Origin: JAJDNH01 sp964552395
GTDB taxonomy: Bacteria; Acidobacteriota; Thermoanaerobaculia; Thermoanaerobaculales; Sulfomarinibacteraceae
Direction: 5' to 3'
Assembly (NCBI GenBank): GCA_964552395.1
Contig: CAZKGM010000005.1
Span: 62,001-126,000 of the forward strand
DNA: 64,000 bases
Numbering within the stretch: position 1 is the stretch's first letter; the number at the start of each line of letters is the position of its first letter. Below are positions 30,562 through 39,347 of this stretch, piece after piece. The notes below the pieces were generated by a model. It searched no databases, was not told where the DNA came from, and worked only from the letters and a program-made list of their open reading frames with translations. The position numbers were made by a program, and so were the translations under genes.

Positions 30562-31652
30562 GCCAGCGCCTCTTCGAACCCGAGACGGTCGACCAGGAAG
30601 CGAAACCGGAGTAGGAACTGCGCCTGTGAGAAGCAGAGTGCGCGGTGGCGGAGCTGCTTCTCGTCCCAGGTGTGGCCGAGGACAGTCGCGGCAGCATCGG
30701 CCAGCGCCTCCACCGTCGGCTCGGTTGCCAGCTCACCCTCGCTGCCGGAGCGGACGATGTCCTCTGTGCCCGAGGCGTGCAGCCCGATGACCGGCGTGCC
30801 GCAGGCGAGAGCTTCCACTGTAACCATGCCGAAGTCCTCGATGTTGGGGACGATAAGGGCCGCCGCTTGCCGGTAGGCCTCTCGGAGCTGCTCCCGACCC
30901 AGCCAACCCCGGAAGCTGGTGTTGCCGCGAGCTGCCCGCTGCAGCTTGCGGCGGAGGGGGCCGGTTCCGACGACCTCGAGCCGGCGTCCGAGCCTTTGGG
31001 CAACCGCCATCGCCATTTCTACACGCTTATACGGAACCAAGGCCGCAACCATCAGGAGATGGTCGCCTCGCCCGCCGCCGGGAGTGAAGAACTCGGTGTC
31101 GACCGGGGGCGGCAGGATTTCGGCGTGGCGGTTCCAGTAGTGGCGAATGCGCCACGCCACGAGGCGGGAGTTAGCGATCATGTGGTCGACGCGGGCCGAC
31201 GACACCATGTCCCACTGCCGCAATCGCGCCAGCTCCATCTGGATAAACGGCCGTAGGAGTGCGGGATAGCGGGCGAGGTAGGCCTCGCGCTGGTCCCAGG
31301 CGTAGCGCATTGGGGTGTGGATGTAGCTGAGATGGAAGGCGCCCGGCGGCGGGATGACGCCCTTGGCGACCGCGTGGCTGGTGGAGATCACGAGGTCGGC
31401 GTTGGGAAAGGTGAACGATTCCACCGCCGCCGGCATCAGCGGCAGCAGATGGCGCCAGCGGCGGCCGCCGAAAGACAGCACCTGAAGCCACGAGCGGTGG
31501 ATGGGATGCGACTCGAGCTCGTCCGAGACGCTCCCGCGCCGGTGAACCAGCGTGAAGATCTCGGCTCCCGGGAACAGAGAGGCGATCTCGTGCAGGACCC
31601 ATTCCCCGCCGCGCATGCCGGTCAGCCAGTCATGTACCAGTGCGACCTTCAC
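30558..31652 (-). CDS. GT4-type glycosyltransferase, WbaZ-like
   Basis: A 364-residue GT4 enzyme with the N-terminal MKVALVHDWLTGMRGGEWVL, common in WbaZ-type mannosyltransferase relatives, and SYIHTPMRYAWDQREAYLARY, another characteristic stretch. The donor half holds MVAALVPYKRVEMAMAVAQRL and ALIVPNIEDFGMVTVEALACG, in which the retaining E-x7-E motif reads EDFGMVTVE. It overlaps the sugar-1-phosphate transferase gene by four nt and follows another GT4 gene after an 80-nt gap, so all three are probably one transcript. Mannose is suggested by the family resemblance only. Confidence 0.92.
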   Translation of the reverse strand: MKVALVHDWLTGMRGGEWVLHEIASLFPGAEIFTLVHRRGSVSDELESHPIHRSWLQVLSFGGRRWRHLLPLMPAAVESFTFPNADLVISTSHAVAKGVIPPPGAFHLSYIHTPMRYAWDQREAYLARYPALLRPFIQMELARLRQWDMVSSARVDHMIANSRLVAWRIRHYWNRHAEILPPPVDTEFFTPGGGRGDHLLMVAALVPYKRVEMAMAVAQRLGRRLEVVGTGPLRRKLQRAARGNTSFRGWLGREQLREAYRQAAALIVPNIEDFGMVTVEALACGTPVIGLHASGTEDIVRSGSEGELATEPTVEALADAAATVLGHTWDEKQLRHRALCFSQAQFLLRFRFLVDRLGFEEALA

Positions 31653-31732
31653 CTCTCGGCCTCTCCTCTCTCCCGGCGTTGGTTCCCGCCGCGCCGCGGC
31701 AGGTCACGATCTTGACACATCCGGCAGGCCCA

Positions 31733-32842
31733 TCAGGCCAGCGCCTGCCGGTAGATGGCAACCGTGGCTTCGACCGTCGCCTCCCACGGCAGCTTGTCTG
31801 CCTTGCGGCGTCCCGCGGCGACCATGCGCTGGCGCAACGGATCGTCGACGAGAACCTTCTCGAGAGCCGCGGCGACCTCGTAGACGTCGAGCGGGTTGAC
31901 CAGCCGCGCGGCTCCCTCGCCGAGCTCGCGCATTGCGCCGAGATTGGAGGTGACGACCGGAAGCTCGGCCCGCATCGCCTCCAGCACCGGCAAACCGAAC
32001 CCCTCGTACAGAGCAACGTGGAGAAGTACAGACGACAGGTGGTACAGGCAGGCAAGGTCATGCCGTGGTACTCGGCCGAGCAAGCGGACACGGTCGCCGA
32101 GCCCGAGCCGCCGGGCCCGCTCGGCCAGGCGGGAGCCCAGGGCCGGACCGCCGACCATTACCAGCTGGCCGGGAATACGGTGGTGCCGGACGGCCAGGTG
32201 AAAGGCGCGCAATACCATCTCGACGTTCTTGTGCGGCTTGTCGTTGCCCACCACGAGGATGAGCGGCGGTCGCAGGGCGTGCAGAGACCGGAGCTCCTCG
32301 AGGTCCTCGCGAGGTGGGCGCTCGGCAAGCTCCGGATCGACGCCGTTGAGAACCACCGACAGAAGGCCGGGATCCGTGCCCAGCAGCTGTACGAGGTCGG
32401 TTCGCGCGGCGCGGGAGACGGTAATCACCCGCCGCGCACGACGGATGGCGGTACGCAGCATGGTGCGCACGTACAGCAGGGCGAGCATGCGCCGTCTTGC
32501 CGGTGGGTAGAAGAGCTGGATCATGTCGTGAACGGTGACCACGATCGGGTGGGTGAGGAGGGCTGGAACCACGTAGTGGGGCACATGCACGAGGTCGAGC
32601 TTCTCGCCCCACAGGGAGGCCGGCACGGCAATGTGCTCGGCCAGAGTGTAGCCGGCCGCCGAGGTCGACACGATCCGTGCTTCGGGCGCCAGGAGCTGAG
32701 CGCGCTGCTCGTGCCCCGAGCGCACGACCAGGGTGAGCTCGATGTCGCTTCGCTCCGCAAGACCCGCCAGGAGATGGCGGAGGTAGGTGCCGATTCCGTA
32801 GTCGGTCAGCTTGCGCGCGTCGAGGCCGAGACGAATCCCCAC
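31733..32842 (-). CDS. GT4-type glycosyltransferase
   Basis: A 369-residue GT4 enzyme. N-terminal GIRLGLDARKLTDYGIGTYLR is the acceptor-side loop, VTVHDMIQLFYP the central strand, and VVGNDKPHKNVEMVLRAFHLA the start of the donor domain. LHVALYEGFGLPVLEAM contains the intact EGFGLPVLE retaining motif. The ATG at 32842 begins with the expected strand. It is the promoter-proximal gene of the minus-strand trio with the WbaZ-like protein and the sugar-1-phosphate transferase; 63 nt upstream is the end of a TerB-like gene. Donor and linkage cannot be deduced. Confidence 0.92.
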   Translation of the reverse strand: MGIRLGLDARKLTDYGIGTYLRHLLAGLAERSDIELTLVVRSGHEQRAQLLAPEARIVSTSAAGYTLAEHIAVPASLWGEKLDLVHVPHYVVPALLTHPIVVTVHDMIQLFYPPARRRMLALLYVRTMLRTAIRRARRVITVSRAARTDLVQLLGTDPGLLSVVLNGVDPELAERPPREDLEELRSLHALRPPLILVVGNDKPHKNVEMVLRAFHLAVRHHRIPGQLVMVGGPALGSRLAERARRLGLGDRVRLLGRVPRHDLACLYHLSSVLLHVALYEGFGLPVLEAMRAELPVVTSNLGAMRELGEGAARLVNPLDVYEVAAALEKVLVDDPLRQRMVAAGRRKADKLPWEATVEATVAIYRQALA

Positions 32843-32905
32843 GCCACATTCTACCCATGTTATTGAGGCTTCAGCTGCCGGCGGCGGGTCCGCGTGTGAT
32901 CCTGG

Positions 32906-33376
32906 TCAGGCGGTGGCAGGATGGGCGGCGGAGAGCTCAGAGTCGGCGAAGCCGAGCTCGGTAGCGATCTGCCTGATCTCTCCGACCTCCTCGGGGGCCA
33001 GGCGTCCATCGGCCTCTGCAACAGCGTACAGGCAACGGAGCAGGCGTTGTCGCCGCTGCTCGTCAAGCAGCGGCCGAAGGTCGCGGCTCTCGCGGTACTG
33101 GACCCAGCAGTCGGCCAGCTCGAGGCGGTGCTTCGCGATCTCGGCGACCAACATGGCCTGCTCGGAGGGAAGCCGGCCTTCCTCACCGAGAATGGTCTCG
33201 ATGCGGCGCACCTCGGCCTCGCAGATGACGTGGTCTGCGTCGGCGACGCGGGACAGTACGAAGGCCAGCGCTGCCAGGTAGCGCGCCGTGGCCGGGTCGA
33301 GCCGGTCGAGCTCACGGAGGATATTGCGCACCGCCTGCTGGCGGGCGTGGCCTGCAGAAACGGAACCGTTGACCAT
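32906..33376 (-). CDS. TerB-like helical domain protein
   Basis: A 156-residue all-helical protein with the TerB-family pattern: ARYLAALAFVLSRVADADHVICEAEVRRIETIL in the first half, and LLRCLYAVAEADGRLAPEEVGEI followed by IATELGFADSELS in the second. The acidic turns (ADADHVI, AEADGRL) are the places where TerB-like domains bind metal. The ATG at 33376 was chosen because AGGAGG stands 13 nt upstream and the domain starts soon after; a longer frame reaching 33514 adds low-complexity residues. It precedes the glycosyltransferase trio on the same strand and is divergent from the giant membrane protein. TerB-like domains are associated with stress and membrane processes, but no role is evident here. 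Confidence 0.75.
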   Translation of the reverse strand: MVNGSVSAGHARQQAVRNILRELDRLDPATARYLAALAFVLSRVADADHVICEAEVRRIETILGEEGRLPSEQAMLVAEIAKHRLELADCWVQYRESRDLRPLLDEQRRQRLLRCLYAVAEADGRLAPEEVGEIRQIATELGFADSELSAAHPATA

Positions 33377-33709
33377 GGCCGTCGAGCGACCTCCTCTCCT
33401 GGTCCTGCTGACTTCTACGCGCGAGGGCCCAGAAAGGTTCACAGCGCCTGCTGACTCTGACGCCGTTCGGTCTACCGATAGGCTCTCGAGATGGTGGGTA
33501 TACTGATCGCGCATGGGCCCTGTAGAGGACCGGCCGGAAACCCCGGTACCGTCCGCAGGCTTGGCTTGCGGTCGATATCAAGGCGCGAGGAGGAAGCCGT
33601 AGCCTTGCTCTACTGCGACGACGAGCAACGCAGCGATCGGCCGCGAGCCAAGCTTGCCCAAAGGGTTGCGGCGGCGCGGGCCCATCTTCTTCGTTGTCGC
33701 GCCTTGACG
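33377..33709. other. Divergent promoter region, TerB-like gene and giant membrane protein
   Basis: 333 nt between the two divergent starts. A -10-like TATACT lies at 33499-33504 on the plus strand without a convincing -35. The open frame of the membrane protein extends through this stretch, but the translated segment is Arg/Gln-rich and unlike the rest. I see no RNA gene or repeat. Confidence 0.4.
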
Positions 33710-36700
33710 ATGAAACGACATCGCCAGCGGCACGACCCCTCGAATCTGGGCCCGTGGCGCTCGCAACGGACGACACTGGGGTTTCCGGCCGGACCTCTCG
33801 TCTCGTTGTGGGCCGCTCCCGCCGCGTGGGCCACCCTCGCGGTGGTCCTTGTGCGGTTGGGTCGGGTGGATGGCGTTGAGGCGGCGTCAGCGGCGGTGGT
33901 GGTCCTGGTCGGCGTCGGCCTGGCTCGAGCCGTGGCTGGTTGGCGAGGCGGCCTGCTTGGACGGCTCGCCGAGCTGGTGCTGTTGGGAGGCGCAGTCGGC
34001 TGGACGTTGGCCGAACCCTTGGCTCACCGGGTCGTCGTCGGCCTGGCCGTTGGCCTGGTGGCTGCGGCGCTGACCATGGCCGGCCTCTGGCCGCGGGCGA
34101 GCCTGGCGGTGCAGCAGCGTCTGGCGGCTGTCGCCGGGAGTTTGGTCGGGATCGTGGTCGCCACCGGGGTCGTCGGCGCCAGCCGATGGCCGCTCAAGGC
34201 GTTGCTGGTGGTTGCGGCCTCGACCCTTGTCGCCGCGCTGCTGGCGCGGACCGCCGGCCCCTTGATCGCAGCGGCCGCCGCCGTCGCGCTGGGCGTGAGC
34301 GTGGGACCTGCCCACACCGCCGGTTGGTTGCTACCGCTGCTGGTGGCGGCAGTGCTCCTCGCTTTGGCCCGCGGGCGGCCCTGGCTGGCGGCTGTGGCGG
34401 GCGCCGCAGCGGCCTTCCTGCCGCCGGCAGGGTTGGCGGTGAGCGCCGGGTCGCTGGTGGCCGCCGCTCGCCGGCGACGCTCGCCGGCGCCTCTGATGCT
34501 GGCTCTGCCGGTCCTGCTGGTTGCCTGGTGGCGACTGCCGTCCGGTTTGCACTTGATTGGTGGCTGGCAATGGGAGGCGGCGGCCACTGCGCTGCCGCTC
34601 TCGGCTACGGCGCTCCCGTTCCTGCTGCCGCTCGCCGTGCTGGGCCTGAGCGCGCGCCGTCCGGCGGTCGGCGAAGGCCGCGACCTGCTGGCGATCGGCT
34701 TGCTCGTGCTGCCGATGGTGGGCGCCGGTCCATGGACGGGAGGAGCGGCGGCGGCCCTGTGGCTGGCGGCGTTGCCCGCGGCGGCGTCGCTGGCGCCACG
34801 GCTGAGGGCGGTCAGCCTGCCGTGGACCCTCGGCGCCTCGCTGGCCCTGCTGTTGTCCGCCCCTTGGGGAGTCGTCGTGCCGTTGGCCGGCGCGGCGGCC
34901 CTCCTGACCGGAGGCTGGGCGGTGGCAACGCTGTTGTCCCTGAGCCGATGGCGTGTGGCGCGGCTCGCCTGGCTGCTGCCGCTCGCGGGTCTGGTGTGGA
35001 CGGTTCCGGTCGAGGGCGTCGACCATCACCTTGCCGTAGGACAGGAGCTGCGTCTGCCGGCGCCGGCCAGCGGAGGTTGGGTCGTCATGGCGGAAAGCGC
35101 GGACCCAACGCTGTCGCCCGGACAGCCGCTCGTCGAGGCCGTCGACAGCCATCACGGAGCGCTCTTGACCGGTCGCGACGCTCCGGTGGCAGGCGCGCCG
35201 GCGCACCACCCGATGGCAGTCCTCGGTGGGCACGGGCGAGCGGCGAGGGTGACGGTTAGCGGCGTCAGTCGGCACGCGGTCTTGCGGCCGGTCACGGTGC
35301 GGGCGCGGGCGCCGGCAGTCCTCCGCTTCGAGGCCGCCGAGCGCTGGCGGCAGCGCCGGAACCGGCTGGTGGGGCTGGTCGGTGGCGCCCTCCTGCTTCT
35401 GGCGCTGGGCGGGGCGCTGCCGGGCAGCCGCGAGAGGGCCTTCGAGCTCGGTCTGGCCTTGGCGATCGGCGGTCTGCTGGCGGCCGGATCCGGCATCGCA
35501 CCGCTCGCGCGCCCGGCCTTTCGCGAGGCTCCGGATCTCGCGCTGGCGATGTTCTTGGCCGCAGTCGCCTCGGTGTGGCCGCTGCTCAGCCGGTGGCGAC
35601 TGGCCGCCGGAGTTGCGCTCCTGGCGCCGCTGGCGCTGGCGCAGCCGTTGCTGCGCGGGCCGGCCGGTGACGAGGTGTACCACCTCAAGCTGGCCGAGAG
35701 CATGGTTGCCGACCATGACCTCGACATCACCAACAACGTCGACCGGCGGGTTGCCTCGCAGGCGATGTACCTCCGCGAGGGCAGACGGCTGATCCACTCA
35801 CCGGCGCTCGCGATCCTGGTCCTGCCCGCATTCATGCTACTTGGATGGGAGGGGGCGCTGCTGGTGACCGCGCTACTGGTCGCCGCAGCGGCTGCGATCA
35901 CGGCGCGCCGGGCGTGCGAGCTCGGGGCGAGGCAGCGTGCGGTGTGGCTGGCCTGGGGCCTGGTCATCGCCAGCTACCCCGCAGTGACGTTCGCGACTCA
36001 GCTGTGGCCGGCGGCACTCGGCATGGCGGCGGCGGCGCTCGTGCTGGCGGCTGCTGCTAGGCCGTCACCCGCGGCCGCTGTTGGGGTGACCGTGGTCGCT
36101 CTTCTGGTCAAGGTTCGGCTGCTGCTGATCACCGGCCCGGTGGCCGCGGTCGCGGTGCTGCGCCGGCGCCGAACGCTGCGACTGATTGCAGCCGCGGGGC
36201 TGCTCGCGGCAGCAGCGCTGGCGGTAACGGCCATTCTGGGCGGGCCGCTCGGCCGCCATCACCTGGCCGAACTGCTGCCGAGCACGGCGTGGGCACCGCT
36301 GGTCGCCGCCTGGGGCCTGGCATGGGACGCCGCGGGTGGGCTCGCCTTTTCGGCGCCACTGTGGCTCGTCGCCCTCGCCGGGATGGCGGCGGTGTGGCGC
36401 CGCGGCGGCGCCGGCGAGCGCGCCCTGATTGCCGGAGCGGCCCTCACGTTGGCGGCTCTCCTCCCACGGGCCGAGTGGTACGGCGGCGGCTCGCCCCCCG
36501 CGCGGTACCTGGTGCCGCTGCTGCCGCTGGTCCAGCTCGCGCTGGTGGAGGTCGTTGGAACGGCGCGCGGCCGCCGACTCGTGCGGCTGGCCATGCCTTG
36601 GGCGGCGGTGGCCGCCTGGGTCGCGGTCACGCGGCCGCTGTGGTGGTTCAACCCCGGGGACGGCGGGTGGTGGTTGGCCGACGGGCTGGCACGGGCGCTC

Positions 36701-37252
36701 GGGGCCAATGCGCGGCGCGTGTTTCCTGCCCTACTGCGTCCGTCGCCGGCCGCCGTGATCGTGCCGGTGATGCTGCTGGGGATTGCGATGTGGTGGCGAG
36801 CCAGGCCGCGGGACGGCGCCGCTGCGCTGGCGTTGCTCGGGCTGATCCTGGCCCTGACTTGGATCCGGGGAACTCCCGAGACGCGCGTCGACCTGGAGGA
36901 TCCGCAGGTGCACCATTTGGCCGGCGTAGCCGATCCCCCGCCGGGGAGCTTCTTCAGGGCGGCGCATCCGATCTCGTGGCGCCTCGCCCCCGGCCAGGGG
37001 ATCGAGACGCCGTGGAACCCGCCGCTCGGCCGGCGTCTCGTCGCCCGCGTACGCGTCGCGGGTGCGGGGCAGGGCACGCTGCTGGCGGCGTGGGCCGGCG
37101 AGGCGGTGGTCCCGGTTCCGGTCTCCGGTGGAGGGTGGCGCAGTGTCGGTCTCCCCGAGCCGCCGGCGCTGGGACGGGGTCGGCTGCGGCTGGAGTGGAG
37201 GGGGGCGCCGGGGACCGCGGTCCTTCTCGATCGGGTCGAGGTGCGGCCGTGA
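33710..37252 (+). CDS. Giant GT-C-like polytopic membrane glycosyltransferase candidate
   Basis: A 1180-residue protein in three parts. Residues 1-425 are ten or more very Ala/Leu/Val-rich membrane helices. About 430-545 is a soluble, beta-rich segment. About 550-1060 is a second set of membrane helices that includes the loop GDEVYHLKLAESMVADHDLD near residue 653, which resembles the catalytic DE-type first loop of GT-C (ArnT/PMT-like) transferases. Residues 1060-1180 are again soluble and beta-rich. A lipid-linked sugar donor is implied by the GT-C fold. The start is uncertain: the ATG at 33710 has no clear ribosome site and an in-frame GTG lies at 33491. The stop overlaps the next glycosyltransferase (GTGA). 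It may transfer a sugar across the membrane or polymerise the glycan of this locus. Confidence 0.72.
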   Translation: MKRHRQRHDPSNLGPWRSQRTTLGFPAGPLVSLWAAPAAWATLAVVLVRLGRVDGVEAASAAVVVLVGVGLARAVAGWRGGLLGRLAELVLLGGAVGWTLAEPLAHRVVVGLAVGLVAAALTMAGLWPRASLAVQQRLAAVAGSLVGIVVATGVVGASRWPLKALLVVAASTLVAALLARTAGPLIAAAAAVALGVSVGPAHTAGWLLPLLVAAVLLALARGRPWLAAVAGAAAAFLPPAGLAVSAGSLVAAARRRRSPAPLMLALPVLLVAWWRLPSGLHLIGGWQWEAAATALPLSATALPFLLPLAVLGLSARRPAVGEGRDLLAIGLLVLPMVGAGPWTGGAAAALWLAALPAAASLAPRLRAVSLPWTLGASLALLLSAPWGVVVPLAGAAALLTGGWAVATLLSLSRWRVARLAWLLPLAGLVWTVPVEGVDHHLAVGQELRLPAPASGGWVVMAESADPTLSPGQPLVEAVDSHHGALLTGRDAPVAGAPAHHPMAVLGGHGRAARVTVSGVSRHAVLRPVTVRARAPAVLRFEAAERWRQRRNRLVGLVGGALLLLALGGALPGSRERAFELGLALAIGGLLAAGSGIAPLARPAFREAPDLALAMFLAAVASVWPLLSRWRLAAGVALLAPLALAQPLLRGPAGDEVYHLKLAESMVADHDLDITNNVDRRVASQAMYLREGRRLIHSPALAILVLPAFMLLGWEGALLVTALLVAAAAAITARRACELGARQRAVWLAWGLVIASYPAVTFATQLWPAALGMAAAALVLAAAARPSPAAAVGVTVVALLVKVRLLLITGPVAAVAVLRRRRTLRLIAAAGLLAAAALAVTAILGGPLGRHHLAELLPSTAWAPLVAAWGLAWDAAGGLAFSAPLWLVALAGMAAVWRRGGAGERALIAGAALTLAALLPRAEWYGGGSPPARYLVPLLPLVQLALVEVVGTARGRRLVRLAMPWAAVAAWVAVTRPLWWFNPGDGGWWLADGLARALGANARRVFPALLRPSPAAVIVPVMLLGIAMWWRARPRDGAAALALLGLILALTWIRGTPETRVDLEDPQVHHLAGVADPPPGSFFRAAHPISWRLAPGQGIETPWNPPLGRRLVARVRVAGAGQGTLLAAWAGEAVVPVPVSGGGWRSVGLPEPPALGRGRLRLEWRGAPGTAVLLDRVEVRP

Positions 37253-38172
37253 GAGATCCCGCGGTGGTGATCCCGAGCCTCGGAGCACCGAGCCTCGACG
37301 GCTGCCTCGACGCGGTGGCCTCACTCGACCTGCGGCCGGCGCGGACGGTAGTCGTGCTGTCGGGGGAAGCCGCCAGGCGCCGGTTGCCTGAATGGGTGAC
37401 CGCGCTGCGGTCGGACCGCCGGCTCGGCTTCGCCGCCGCCGTCAACGCCGGTCTGGAGAGCCTGCCGGCGCCATGGCCGGCGGTCGCCCTTCTCAACGAC
37501 GACGCGGCTCCCGAGCCTGGGTGGCTCGGCGCCCTGGCTGCGGCGCAGGAGCGTGACGAGACTCTGGCTGCGGTCCAGGGAACCGTGGTCGACGCGGCGG
37601 GCCGCGTCGACGGGCGGGGGATCTCGCTCGACCCGTACGGTCTACCGGTACAGGTGGATCGCGGCCTGGCTGTAGAACCGGAGCCGCCTGATCCGCTGCC
37701 ACGGCTGGCGGTCTCCGGCACGGCATGCCTGCTGCGAGGCGGCGCGCTGGCCGAGGTGGCACTGTCCGGTGGGGCCGTGCTCGATCCGGCGGTCGGGAGC
37801 TACCATGAGGACGTGGACCTTGGCCTGCGTTTATCCAGGCTCGGCTGGCGGGCGGCCTGGGTGCCGGCGGCCCTCTGCCGCCATGTCGGCTCGTTGTCGG
37901 GCGCACGCTTTTCGTGGCGGCACCCATGGTGGGTGCTCGCCAACCGTTGGCGCGCCCTGGCAGGCAACCTGACACCGACGGCTTTCTTGGGCTCGCTGCC
38001 GCGGCTGCTCCGTGGCGAGCTACGGGCGGTGCGGACGCTGCGCCGCTCCAACCCACGGGCGGCAGTGGTTGAGCTGGCGGTGCTGGCGGCGTTGCCGGTG
38101 CTGGCGGCTCGCGGCTGGGCCCGCCGCAGCGCCGGAGCTCGCCTGTCTCGCCTGCCCGGAGGCGAAGGGTGA
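37249..38172 (+). CDS. GT2-family glycosyltransferase
   Basis: A 307-residue GT-A glycosyltransferase of family GT2. The N-terminal strand is VVIPSLGAPSLDGCLDAVASL. The region LGFAAAVNAGLESL with VALLNDDAAPEPGWL holds the DDA version of the metal-binding DxD. The stretch GTACLLRGGALAEVAL and YHEDVDLGLRLSRLGWRAAWV contain the catalytic-base ED. The C-terminus has one or two hydrophobic helices. The GTG at 37249 overlaps the stop of the giant membrane protein by four nt, and its own stop overlaps the next GTG by four nt. It resembles rhamnosyltransferase-like GT2 enzymes, which is only a family-level hint. Confidence 0.92.
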   Translation: MRDPAVVIPSLGAPSLDGCLDAVASLDLRPARTVVVLSGEAARRRLPEWVTALRSDRRLGFAAAVNAGLESLPAPWPAVALLNDDAAPEPGWLGALAAAQERDETLAAVQGTVVDAAGRVDGRGISLDPYGLPVQVDRGLAVEPEPPDPLPRLAVSGTACLLRGGALAEVALSGGAVLDPAVGSYHEDVDLGLRLSRLGWRAAWVPAALCRHVGSLSGARFSWRHPWWVLANRWRALAGNLTPTAFLGSLPRLLRGELRAVRTLRRSNPRAAVVELAVLAALPVLAARGWARRSAGARLSRLPGGEG

Positions 38173-39347
38173 GGGTCCTCGTGATCACCGACGACCGCGT
38201 CGGCCCGGTCATGGCGGGGTCGGCGATGCGGGCCTGGGAGCTGGCGGGCGCCCTCTCTGCGGCCGGCCACGAGGTGCGTGTGGCCGCGGCGGAAGGGTCG
38301 CGCGCCCCGGCCGCCGGCGGGCCGACGGTGGTTCGGCGGCCGAGCTGGCAGTGGGCCGAGGTGGTGGTGACGCCGCCATGGGTGCTCGGGCCGCGCGCAG
38401 CGGTCACCAGGAAGACGCTGATCATAGACGGCGCGACACCCCTGCTCGCCGAGCTCGCAGCGATGCCGGTCTCGCCGAGGGTGGACCGCCGCCGTTGCAC
38501 CGCCCGCGCGCGCCTTCCAGTGGCTCTGGCGCGGGCGGATGCCGTGCTCGCCGCCGGCGCGGCGCAGGAGCGGTGGTGGCGTCGCCGGCTCGAGGACGCC
38601 GGGCGTTCCGAGGTCCCGCTGTTGCAGGTACCATTCGGCGTGCCCGAGAGCGATCCGGCGGCCGAGCGAGACGAGATTCCTGGTGTTCCCGCGTCGTGGG
38701 CGGTCGTGCTGTGGTGGGGAGGCGTGTGGCCGTGGCTCGACCTTGAAACCCTGCTCGCGGCTCGGGCCCGGCTTGGCAATGCGCCGGTCAGCGTCGTCGT
38801 TCCCACGGCACGACGTCCGGGCGCGGCGAGCCCCTCGATCGATGGCGTCATGCTGGCTGCGCTCGCGACCCGTCACGGCCTCGAGCCGCCACAGGTCGTC
38901 GGCCTCGAACGCTGGGTGCCGTACGGCGAGCGGCACCGGATCCTCAATCGCACCAGCCTGCTGGCGGTTCTCCACCTACCCGGGGAAGAGGCGCAGCTGG
39001 CGTTCCGTACACGCGCCCTTGACGGGGTGTGGGCGGGTGTTCCGTTGCTGGTCACCGAAGGAGGTGCGGTAGCCGATCTGGTGCGCGAGCGGGGATGGGG
39101 AGCGGTGGTGCCGCCGCGGGAGCCGCGACAAACGGCCGCGGCGATCGAGCTGGCGTTGGCCGAGCGGCAGCAGCTGCGGTTCCGGTCAGCGCTCGCCGGC
39201 GACCGCGATGCTTGGCGCTGGGGTCGTGTGACCGAGCCCCTGGTGCACCTTCTCCCGCGGCTGCCGGTGGCGCCCCGCGGTGCCCTCTGGTGGGCGGTGG
39301 CACGGGCGGCCTGGGCGCTGACCGGCGGACGTGGGGGTGCGGCATGA
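38169..39347 (+). CDS. GT4-like glycosyltransferase, divergent
   Basis: A 392-residue protein with a GT-B/GT4 outline: N-terminal RVLVITDDRVGPVMAGSAMRAWELAGAL, a central LWWGGVWPWLDLETLL as the donor-domain start, and LLAVLHLPGEEAQLAFRTRALDGVWAGVPLLVTEGGAVADLV towards the end. The canonical E-x7-E motif is not preserved (PGEEAQLAFRTRALD takes its place), so activity or mechanism may differ. The GTG at 38169 overlaps the preceding stop by four nt, and the stop overlaps the next ATG. It belongs to the four-gene operon of the giant membrane protein. A pseudo-enzyme or a glycosyltransferase of a related family remains possible. Confidence 0.78.
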   Translation: MRVLVITDDRVGPVMAGSAMRAWELAGALSAAGHEVRVAAAEGSRAPAAGGPTVVRRPSWQWAEVVVTPPWVLGPRAAVTRKTLIIDGATPLLAELAAMPVSPRVDRRRCTARARLPVALARADAVLAAGAAQERWWRRRLEDAGRSEVPLLQVPFGVPESDPAAERDEIPGVPASWAVVLWWGGVWPWLDLETLLAARARLGNAPVSVVVPTARRPGAASPSIDGVMLAALATRHGLEPPQVVGLERWVPYGERHRILNRTSLLAVLHLPGEEAQLAFRTRALDGVWAGVPLLVTEGGAVADLVRERGWGAVVPPREPRQTAAAIELALAERQQLRFRSALAGDRDAWRWGRVTEPLVHLLPRLPVAPRGALWWAVARAAWALTGGRGGAA

